Source: Fidelibacterota bacterium
GTDB lineage: Bacteria; Fidelibacterota; Marinisomatia; Marinisomatales; UBA1611
Reading direction: 5' to 3'
Assembly (NCBI GenBank): GCA_002718655.1
Contig: PBFM01000052.1
Coordinates: 1-51,123, forward strand
DNA: 51,123 nt
In this document: positions 44,689 to 51,123 of the stretch, in pieces
How positions within the stretch are numbered: the first letter of the stretch is position 1
Layout: each line of letters opens with the position of its first letter
Made by a program: the position numbers and the translations under genes
Notes under the pieces: generated by a model
What the model saw: only the letters and a program-made list of their open reading frames with translations
Told to the model about the DNA's origin: nothing
Database searches by the model: none

Positions 44689-45444
44689 ATGACAAAGAAT
44701 AAGAGATTAATTTTCGAAGTTAGAAACTTGGAAAAAGAATATGATGCCAATAACGTTTTAAAGATTAAAAAATTAGAAATCCATCCGGGTACCATTTATG
44801 GTATCGTGGGAAATGTTGGCAGTGGAAAAACAACACTTTTAAGTATACTCGCAGGTCTTGAAAAGGAATCATCAGGTGTGGTTCTTTATGAAGATAAACC
44901 TTACGAAACTAACTGGTATGGAAAAATTAAAACTCATAAAGATATATTCTTTTGTAAAGAACTTATAGAAAGTACCCCAAGTGTGAGTGTTTCAAATTTT
45001 ATTTCAAAAAGATTTGGTAAAAAGAAAAATGTTATTAAAAACCGGTATTTTAAAGAAGGGAGCTTTAAGAACCTGTTTTTAAGGAACATGCATAATTTAT
45101 CAGCTGGGGAGTTGAACTGGTTGGGGATGATACTGGCTTGTGAATCCGATCCTCGTGTATTAATAATTGATGATTATGGAATATATTTTAACGAAAATAT
45201 GGAAAGAGATTTTAAAAATAAAATCACTAATATGAATCGCACACTAGGGACAACTGTGATTTTATCTTCTCCCTCAGAAAAAAACATTAAACATTTTGCC
45301 TCTGTTTTGATTTTTTTAGATCATGGACACATTTGGAAAATAAGATCTGGTCAGTCGAGAAACTCAAATAGCTCTCAAAGTAGTGACAGAAAGCGTACAA
45401 GGAAGTTTTATACAAAAAGGAAAAGAAGTAATTCAAAAAAATAA
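44689..45444 (+). CDS. Degenerate single-domain ABC ATPase with basic C-terminal tail
   Basis: A 251-residue ABC nucleotide-binding domain. Walker A GNVGSGKTT (41-49) and signature NLSAGE (~135-140) are intact. Walker B reads VLIIDDYG, so the catalytic glutamate is Asp; no Gln is seen at the Q-loop (DIFFCKELIES), and the H-loop histidine is Ser/Pro (ILSSPSEK). It may therefore bind ATP but hydrolyse it slowly. The last ~30 residues are rich in Ser, Arg and Lys (DRKRTRKFYTKRKRSNSKK), suggesting nucleic-acid or ribosome contact. No permease or partner NBD is adjacent. It stands between trxB and the propeller gene. Confidence 0.75.
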   Translation: MTKNKRLIFEVRNLEKEYDANNVLKIKKLEIHPGTIYGIVGNVGSGKTTLLSILAGLEKESSGVVLYEDKPYETNWYGKIKTHKDIFFCKELIESTPSVSVSNFISKRFGKKKNVIKNRYFKEGSFKNLFLRNMHNLSAGELNWLGMILACESDPRVLIIDDYGIYFNENMERDFKNKITNMNRTLGTTVILSSPSEKNIKHFASVLIFLDHGHIWKIRSGQSRNSNSSQSSDRKRTRKFYTKRKRSNSKK

Positions 45445-45480
45445 TTCAATCCTAGACCTACAAACTTGACTAATCATAGG

Positions 45481-47112
45481 ATGCGTAAAGCAACTCGTCA
45501 AATTACATTATCCATCTTTCTTGCAGTAGGAACTGTTTTTTCACAACCAGACTCAAGGTTTAGACCCTTTGACTGGGTTGTTTATAAAGGCGGTAACGAG
45601 GTTACTACAATTACTGAAGGTTACACGTATGCATATTTAGGTACACAATCTGGTGGCATAAAGCGTCTAAATCTTTTTGGTAGCTATTTTGAAGAACCAT
45701 TGACTGTTGCGCAAGGGATCAAATCAAATAATATAAATGCTGTCCATTTTGATAAAATTACTGGATTATTATGGGTTGCGACTACAAACCATGTTCAATT
45801 TTCTAATTCAAGGGAAGGGAATTGGTTTCCAATTGATTTGCAAAGTATCGGTTTATCAAGGTTTGATACCGTAAGACGAATTGGCTCATCAAAGCGATTT
45901 GTTTGGCTTGAAGCTCGTTCCTCCTATATTAAAATAGACAATTCCTCAGGTTTTTTGATTGGAATTTTTCCCAATCCTGATGAAATGGGTATCGAATGGA
46001 GTAGTGGAAAGTTTAGAGATGAAACTGAATTAAATAAAATTCTTATGAATTTTAGTTTTTTTGATGGTTGGGTTTATAATGGTAACCAATTAATAGATGG
46101 TTATGGAAGAGTCACAGGTATTTCGTCTGGGTTTTTAGGTAAACACGGTAATGTGTACTTAGCTTCGAATGATGGGACAATATTTTTAGGCACAAAGACT
46201 ATGCAAGCTTTTTCACCGATATATACTGGTTTGAGGAATAATGATGTAAATACAATATTAGGAGATGATGATTACTTGTGGGTAGGAAGTCAGGATTTTA
46301 TAAATTCAAAAGGCATCTCCAAATTTGATACTAAAACATTAACATCAGAATTTTATTCATTTGAAGAAGTTATCAATATGTATCCGACACCTATTTATTC
46401 ATTTTTCTATCATAAGAATAATCTCTATGCTGGAGGGGATGGACTGATATTATACTTTAATTCAAAAGAAAATTTTTGGCGTACATTAGGGCCTGATAGA
46501 GGAATCCCATCAGCAGATATTATAAATCTATATGGTAATGATACTCATCTTTGGATTGGTTCAAGTCAGGGATTAGATAGACTTTCCATTTCAACCTTAA
46601 GAACTGATGATGCTGGAATTAAAAATATTTTCAGTAACGTTTCTGTTAATGAAATAGATAGTGTAGATAATTGTATATGGTTTGGTACAAGTTCTGGATT
46701 GGTAATATACTCCAGTATTGATTCTAAGCTTATGAAAATGGAAGATATCGGAAGAAAAAACTTTTCCCAGCCATTATTTAATGTGACATCAATTTGCGAA
46801 AATGATAATGCAATCTATGTTTTATGCGATATTGGCATTGTTAAATTTGATATTATAGAAAGAGAATGGGATATAGTTTTAAATTCAGCAGTATATCGAA
46901 ACGCTAATGCTATGTCAATGGGAATCAATAAAAAATTCATATTTTTAGGATTGAAAGATGGGTTAATGAAAATCAATAAGCGTTCCGGGCTTGTTCGAGA
47001 GTATTTCTTCCCCTTTTTAAAAAATGTAAATGATATATATATTAACGGTAAACAAATTTGGTTAGGCACTTCAAATGGATTGGTAAAGTTTCTATGGAAA
47101 AGAGATTTATAA
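45481..47112 (+). CDS. Secreted beta-propeller protein (two-component-regulator-propeller type)
   Basis: The track uses TTG 45466; the in-frame ATG at 45481 gives MRKATRQITLSIFLAVGTVFSQ, a good signal peptide, and is preferred. The ~540-residue mature part repeats the propeller pattern: GTQSGGIKRLN, LLWVATTNHV, YLWVGSQDF, LWIGSSQGLDRLS, IWFGTSSGLVIYS, IWLGTSNGLVKF. Such Reg_prop repeats form seven-bladed sensor domains in histidine kinases, but here no kinase domain follows. Its 3' end overlaps the GWxTD gene, so the two secreted proteins are probably coexpressed. Confidence 0.78.
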   Translation: MRKATRQITLSIFLAVGTVFSQPDSRFRPFDWVVYKGGNEVTTITEGYTYAYLGTQSGGIKRLNLFGSYFEEPLTVAQGIKSNNINAVHFDKITGLLWVATTNHVQFSNSREGNWFPIDLQSIGLSRFDTVRRIGSSKRFVWLEARSSYIKIDNSSGFLIGIFPNPDEMGIEWSSGKFRDETELNKILMNFSFFDGWVYNGNQLIDGYGRVTGISSGFLGKHGNVYLASNDGTIFLGTKTMQAFSPIYTGLRNNDVNTILGDDDYLWVGSQDFINSKGISKFDTKTLTSEFYSFEEVINMYPTPIYSFFYHKNNLYAGGDGLILYFNSKENFWRTLGPDRGIPSADIINLYGNDTHLWIGSSQGLDRLSISTLRTDDAGIKNIFSNVSVNEIDSVDNCIWFGTSSGLVIYSSIDSKLMKMEDIGRKNFSQPLFNVTSICENDNAIYVLCDIGIVKFDIIEREWDIVLNSAVYRNANAMSMGINKKFIFLGLKDGLMKINKRSGLVREYFFPFLKNVNDIYINGKQIWLGTSNGLVKFLWKRDL

Positions 47113-48368
47113 AAATTCTATTACTTTCTTTGCAAATAATTATTGTTAGTTCGACTAGCATATTCCCGCAAGGTATGAGAAGTTCAAAAAAACAAAAGAA
47201 TAATGTTGAAAGATTTATTCTTGCACCATTTTCTTCAGCAATTTCAAAAGATTCAGTAAAGGTAGTTACATTTATGGAAATTCCTTACCATTCTTTGCAG
47301 TTTGTAAAAAGAAATAGTTCATTTATTGCTCATTATCAAGCTTCAGTTGGTATAAAAGAAAAAAAAGGGGCTGATATAAACCAAATTGTTTGGATTGATT
47401 CATTAATTGTGAAAGATTATTTTGATACGAAGTCGAGGATTAAAAATAAAAAGCACTTCATATCATTAAATGTCTTGAAGGGAAGACAATATGAAATAAT
47501 AGGTGAATTGCAAGACAGTGATACTAGGAAGAAGGGCATCAAAACTGTGAACCTTGACTTTAGACAATTAAATAAATCACCATCTTTACTAAAGCCAAAT
47601 TTTCTATTAAACCTACAAGGTTCTTGGGGTTTTGGGAAAGATAAAATACCAACTCGTGGTTACAAGGTAAGAGAAGTAGGCCAAGGATTAGATTTGATGA
47701 TTTCAGGTTATATTAAAAGAAAAGAGTTTTCAGTTAATATTTATCTCACAAATGAAACAACAAATGACTCATTGATACAAAAATTTTCAGGATTTGGAGA
47801 TAACGAATATTTTAGGGAAGAAATTTTCATTCCAACTGCTAAGCTAAATTCTTTAAAAAATGATTTTAAAATTGAATTAGTCCAGGGAAAAAAAATAATA
47901 GAAAAATACATAACTTTTTCAAAATATAAGCCTGGTATATCCAATTATGTTAATGATATCGAATTAGCTTTGAGGCAAATGAAATACATTTTGACAGCAC
48001 AAGAAAGAAAAGAGATTAAGCTTAAATCAAAGAAGAATAAAGAAACTTTATTTAGTAGATTATGGAAGAAAAGAGACCCAACACCATTAACAGAATATAA
48101 TGAATTAATGGAGGAATATTTTGGGCGTGTTGCATACGCGAATGAAAGTTTTCAAGGATGGGAGCCTGGATGGGAAACCGATAGAGGTATGATATACATT
48201 TTATTTGGACCGCCAGATGAAATTCAAAGAACTAATCCCTCCACAACAAATTCAATGATTTACCAAATTTGGAACTATTACAAAATAAATAAGCAATTTG
48301 TTTTTCGCGATCAAAACGGTTTCGGTGATTATAGATTAGATACACCATTTATTGGAGCGGGACTTTGA
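47094..48368 (+). CDS. GWxTD domain-containing secreted protein
   Basis: The track starts at 47058; the ATG at 47094 starts MEKRFIKILLLSLQIIIVSS, a signal peptide, and is preferred (424 residues). The C-terminal quarter carries the defining GWETDRGMIYILFGPPDEIQ block preceded by AYANESFQG, followed by a Tyr/Trp-rich strand region. GWxTD proteins are widespread in FCB-group bacteria; function unknown. It overlaps the propeller gene by 19 bases and the nuclease gene by four. Confidence 0.85.
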   Translation: MEKRFIKILLLSLQIIIVSSTSIFPQGMRSSKKQKNNVERFILAPFSSAISKDSVKVVTFMEIPYHSLQFVKRNSSFIAHYQASVGIKEKKGADINQIVWIDSLIVKDYFDTKSRIKNKKHFISLNVLKGRQYEIIGELQDSDTRKKGIKTVNLDFRQLNKSPSLLKPNFLLNLQGSWGFGKDKIPTRGYKVREVGQGLDLMISGYIKRKEFSVNIYLTNETTNDSLIQKFSGFGDNEYFREEIFIPTAKLNSLKNDFKIELVQGKKIIEKYITFSKYKPGISNYVNDIELALRQMKYILTAQERKEIKLKSKKNKETLFSRLWKKRDPTPLTEYNELMEEYFGRVAYANESFQGWEPGWETDRGMIYILFGPPDEIQRTNPSTTNSMIYQIWNYYKINKQFVFRDQNGFGDYRLDTPFIGAGL

Positions 48369-49222
48369 TTCCAGAATACTTTTCATATAGTGCAATTCAA
48401 TCTTATGAGAAATGTCCTGCGAAATATCATTTTCGTTATATTGATCGTATTTTTAAAAAAGATGAAGGTATAGAAGCATTTATGGGAAAGAGAGTACATG
48501 AGACTATTGAATTTTTATATGAACAAAAAAAAATAGGAGTTATTATGTCTCTCGATAATATAATGGAATATCATTTTGGGTTGTGGGAAGATAAATGGCA
48601 TAATAGAATTAGCATTGTAAACCGGGAGAGCTCTCCAATTGATCGAGATAGAAAAATTTCTCCACTTTGGAGAAAATACGCTGCTTATTATTATAGAATT
48701 GGCCAGGACTGTTTAAGAAAATTCTTTTTATTAAATAAACCATTTAATCAAAATGTATTTGCTAATGAATACCCAATAGACTTTTGTATTGAAGGGAATG
48801 CAGATTATAGAATAAAGGGTGTAATTGATCGGCTTGATGTAGATAATGACCAAAATTGGATAATACATGATTATAAAACAGGAAAAGGCGTATACAATCA
48901 AAAGCAAGCAGATAATGATTTTCAATTAGGTTTATATCAACTTGGTTTGGAAGCAGAAAAAAATCAAATTAATTCAGTTACTTTAGTATGGCATTTTTTA
49001 CAACAAAGGAAAGAAAATATCAAAGTGCAATCTATTAGGACAAAAACAAGCTTAGAATTACTCAGTAATAGAATTAAAAACACAATTAATCGCATAAGGT
49101 TTAAATTATCTAACAAAGAAAATTTCAAAGCGAAAAAGTCAATTTTATGTAATTGGTGTTATTATTGGGAAGAATGTCCAAAACAGTTAGATGAAAATCC
49201 ATATATAGGCAAAATTGGATAA
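48365..49222 (+). CDS. Solo RecB/Cas4-like PD-(D/E)XK nuclease with Fe-S cysteines
   Basis: A 285-residue stand-alone nuclease. The N-terminal FSYSAIQSYEKCPAKYHFRY and C-terminal ILCNWCYYWEECP give the four-cysteine pattern of Fe-S AddB/Cas4 nucleases; GKRVHETIEFLY, GVIDRLDVD and WIIHDYKTGKG supply the catalytic His/Asp/Lys residues. No helicase domain is fused. It starts with TTG across the previous stop and its own stop overlaps the RNase H start, so it is tightly coupled. The function may be nucleic-acid end processing; no CRISPR array is present, which argues against a Cas4 role. Confidence 0.87.
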   Translation: MIPEYFSYSAIQSYEKCPAKYHFRYIDRIFKKDEGIEAFMGKRVHETIEFLYEQKKIGVIMSLDNIMEYHFGLWEDKWHNRISIVNRESSPIDRDRKISPLWRKYAAYYYRIGQDCLRKFFLLNKPFNQNVFANEYPIDFCIEGNADYRIKGVIDRLDVDNDQNWIIHDYKTGKGVYNQKQADNDFQLGLYQLGLEAEKNQINSVTLVWHFLQQRKENIKVQSIRTKTSLELLSNRIKNTINRIRFKLSNKENFKAKKSILCNWCYYWEECPKQLDENPYIGKIG

Positions 49223-49746
49223 TGACCTTAGATAGTGAACAAGAAAAAGCTATTCGAAATGCAATTAAATTGGATGGTCTTGGCAAAGATGATCAATATA
49301 CGCTTAGACAAATGCTAAGCAAAAAATCTGATAACAATGTTAATGCTTCTCTTTTTGTTGATGGAGCTGCAGACCTTCATTCAAAAACTGCAGGAATAGG
49401 TGGAGTTGTTTATGTGGATGGAAAGGAGATTGCAACTTTTTCAGAACCACTTTTTGAAAAAACAAATAATGAATCTGAATACTTAGCTTTGCTCCGTGGT
49501 ATTAAGCTATTACAAGAATTGAATTTTATAAAAGTAGCAATATTTGCAGATAGCCAATTAGTTGTAAATCAGGTAAATGGTGAGTATAAGGTAAAGAACG
49601 ATAGGATGAAAGTATTGCATTCCAACGTATTATCCCTACTGCAGCTTTTTGATAAATGGACTATCAACCATATATTGAGAGGAAAAAACGTCCGTGCTGA
49701 TGAACTAAGTAAACTAGGTATGGAAAAGGCTCGAACTGAAAAATGA
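49222..49746 (+). CDS. RNase HI-family protein with N-terminal extension
   Basis: A 174-residue protein. The RNase H fold spans ~45-165 with the four catalytic acids visible in order: FVDGAAD, NNESEYLAL, ADSQLVVNQV and RADELSKL, as in the archaeal/bacterial RVT_3-type RNase HI. It cleaves RNA in RNA-DNA hybrids. The first ~40 residues (MTLDSEQEKAIRNAIKLDG) form an extra acidic helical leader of unknown role. Its ATG overlaps the preceding nuclease stop. An 82-base gap without clear signals separates it from mreB. Confidence 0.88.
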   Translation: MTLDSEQEKAIRNAIKLDGLGKDDQYTLRQMLSKKSDNNVNASLFVDGAADLHSKTAGIGGVVYVDGKEIATFSEPLFEKTNNESEYLALLRGIKLLQELNFIKVAIFADSQLVVNQVNGEYKVKNDRMKVLHSNVLSLLQLFDKWTINHILRGKNVRADELSKLGMEKARTEK

Positions 49747-49828
49747 GAAATGCGCGTTTAACTCTAATAAAAATTCTGTGTAACTTTGGATGTGGAATCT
49801 TCAATCAGAATCTTGATAGCTTAAAATA

Positions 49829-50854
49829 ATGTCAACTTTACAATTTCCTAATTTAATTAATTGGATATCAGGTGATGTTGCAATTGATCTTGGTACTGCT
49901 AATACGCTGATATGGCTAAAAGGGAGAGGTATAGTCATTAATGAACCTTCAATAGTCACACGTAACGTGCATACAGACACAATAGTTGCCGTTGGTGATG
50001 AAGCTAAAGCGATGCTGGGTAAAACACATCGAGAGTTAGAGACAATACGACCTCTTCAAGATGGTGTTATTGCTGATTTTAAAATGACTGATGGGATGTT
50101 GCAGGGATTCATTAGGAAAATAAATCTTAATCGTCTTGCAAGGCCACGTATGGTGATTTGTGTACCATCAGGTGTGACGGAGGTTGAACGTAGGGCAGTA
50201 AAAGATTCTGGAGAAAGAGCAAATGCAAGAGAGGTATATCTAATTGAAGAGCCAGTTGCTGCTGCAATTGGCATAGGATTAGATATAAGTAAACCTATAG
50301 GAAATATAATAGTTGATATTGGTGGTGGTACAACTGAAATAGCTGTAATCTCTCTTAATGGAGTTGTTACGAAAGAGACTATTAGAATTGCTGGTGATGA
50401 AATGGATGAAGCTGTATTACAGTGGTTTAGAAATGAACATAAACTGGAGATTGGTTTGGCAATGAGTGAGACAATTAAAAAATCAGTTGGTTCTGCGATG
50501 AAAATGAGTTCCGAAACTATTGCTGTAAAAGGTCGGGATTTAGTCTCAGGTATTCCTAAAACAATAGAAGTGTCCTCTGATGAGATCAGGCAAGCCCTTA
50601 AAGATCCAGTCAATTCAATAGTTGAGGCTGTTAAAAGATGCTTAGAACAAACCCCGCCTGAGCTAGCAGCTGATATTCTTGAGAGAGGCATAATTCTTGC
50701 AGGAGGCGGAAGCCTACTAAAAGGAATCGATCAAATTATAAGAGAGAGAACAAAAGTTCCAGTTAATGTATCTGAAGACCCACTTTTGTCTGTAGTAAAA
50801 GGCACCGGAATGGTTTTGGAGAATTTAAAAAAATACGAGGCTGTGCTTCTATAA
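49829..50854 (+). CDS. mreB: Rod shape-determining protein MreB
   Basis: A 341-residue bacterial actin. Phosphate-1 DLGTANTLIW, connect/phosphate-2 IIVDIGGGTTEIAVISL, and the adenosine motif ILAGGGSLLKGID are in place, with the MreB-typical RPLQDGVIADFKMTD and IEEPVAAAIG. It forms membrane-bound filaments that guide lateral cell-wall synthesis, which implies a rod-shaped cell. mreC follows after six bases. A 211-residue ORF on the opposite strand is a shadow. Confidence 0.97.
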   Translation: MSTLQFPNLINWISGDVAIDLGTANTLIWLKGRGIVINEPSIVTRNVHTDTIVAVGDEAKAMLGKTHRELETIRPLQDGVIADFKMTDGMLQGFIRKINLNRLARPRMVICVPSGVTEVERRAVKDSGERANAREVYLIEEPVAAAIGIGLDISKPIGNIIVDIGGGTTEIAVISLNGVVTKETIRIAGDEMDEAVLQWFRNEHKLEIGLAMSETIKKSVGSAMKMSSETIAVKGRDLVSGIPKTIEVSSDEIRQALKDPVNSIVEAVKRCLEQTPPELAADILERGIILAGGGSLLKGIDQIIRERTKVPVNVSEDPLLSVVKGTGMVLENLKKYEAVLL

Positions 50855-50860
50855 GGTTGT

Positions 50861-51123
50861 ATGCTCAACCGTTATTTATTAATACTAAAAAATAGAGATC
50901 ATATTGTATTTATAGTATTAGCTCTTCTTTCTTTCTTAATTCTCATTAATAATAAAGATCCCAGAATGGGTATTGTTAGAGGTAAATCAGCTGATTTTGT
51001 TGCTTTTCTGTCTTCGCCAGTTACATGGGTTAGATCATTAATGTATTTAGAGGAAGAAAATAGGCTTTTACGGGAATCAAATTTATTCTTGACTCTGCAA
51101 ATTGAATCTATGCTTAATCTTGA
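50861..51123 (+). CDS. mreC: Rod shape-determining protein MreC, N-terminal fragment (3' truncated)
   Basis: Not in the ORF track because it runs off the window. From ATG 50861, with AAGG seven bases upstream, the frame stays open for 87 codons. It has a cytosolic start (MLNRYLLILKNRDH), one membrane helix (IVFIVLALLSFLILI), the SSPVTWVRSL segment and then a coiled coil (YLEEENRLLRESN), the MreC layout. MreC links MreB to the periplasmic wall-synthesis machinery. The beta-domain lies outside the window. Confidence 0.85.
   Translation, partial: MLNRYLLILKNRDHIVFIVLALLSFLILINNKDPRMGIVRGKSADFVAFLSSPVTWVRSLMYLEEENRLLRESNLFLTLQIESMLNL

Noticed and set aside
48365-49222. Cas4 of a CRISPR system
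   Set aside because: The nuclease has Cas4-like cysteines, but no repeat array or other cas gene is visible; AddB/RecB-like solo nuclease is the safer reading.
50056-50691. 211-residue minus-strand ORF opposite mreB
   Set aside because: Lies fully inside mreB, whose motifs are unmistakable; the antisense product has no recognisable domain and no ribosome-binding site.

Overview
The window is 51 kb of a gene-dense, AT-rich bacterial chromosome. Hand-counted 60-base lines run from about 27 to 48 % GC. It carries housekeeping, envelope and stress genes and no sign of phage, IS element, CRISPR, rRNA or tRNA. LPS-core enzymes (a heptosyltransferase-family GT9 and a Kdo transferase), lipoproteins, a TonB-receptor-like barrel and TatC indicate a Gram-negative envelope. 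A GWxTD-domain protein, a DUF5683 protein, a secreted propeller protein and low GC point to the Fibrobacteres-Chlorobi-Bacteroidetes (FCB) superphylum. A marine Marinimicrobia/SAR406-like lineage is my best guess; this is inference, not proof.

Layout. 1-10897 (+): 3' end of alaS, a PPC/DUF296 protein, RidA, a DUF5683 protein, a Na+-symporter, an unknown seven-helix membrane protein translationally coupled to a geranylgeranyl-reductase-type flavoprotein, an exonuclease-DinG helicase, histidine ammonia-lyase and guaB. rpsT lies convergent to guaB with no spacer. 11331-22309 (+): a Crp-type regulator, MeaB, TatC, a polyprenyl synthase, GT9, WaaA, a tandem ECF-type ABC ATPase, a CDP-alcohol phosphatidyltransferase, FtsY, RimO and a QEGLA/MATCAP-type metallopeptidase. 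This is an almost gapless series of envelope and protein-targeting genes with many overlaps.

22365-27245 is the most unusual part. A minus-strand pair encodes a eukaryote-like cystathionine beta-synthase core and a membrane-anchored GH1 beta-glycosidase fused to a TlpA-like thioredoxin domain. Divergent to it is an EF-hand protein that follows the NOX5 NADPH oxidase layout but lacks the whole heme-binding transmembrane domain. A strong hairpin terminator and an Hsp20 gene follow. 27518-37439: TldD/TldE, RmuC, a lipoprotein, a minus-strand UvrD-type helicase-nuclease, and an ECF sigma operon (sigma, likely anti-sigma, Spy-like protein, lipoprotein) with a candidate self-recognised promoter. 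37440-37851 is the only gene-poor gap; it holds two hairpins, a short direct repeat and a probable 53-residue two-helix protein. 37852-51123 (+): an amidohydrolase lipoprotein, a RetSat/CrtI-like oxidoreductase, a TonB-receptor-like barrel containing a perfect 21-bp inverted repeat, thioredoxin and its reductase, a degenerate ABC ATPase with a basic tail, a propeller protein, the GWxTD protein, a Cas4/AddB-like nuclease, an RNase HI, MreB and the start of MreC.

The strongest candidate for something undescribed is the heme-less EF-hand/NOX protein at 25261-26748: an apparently soluble, calcium-sensing NAD(P)H-flavin dehydrogenase. The GH1-thioredoxin fusion next to it comes second. All family calls were made by reading motifs, without database searches.
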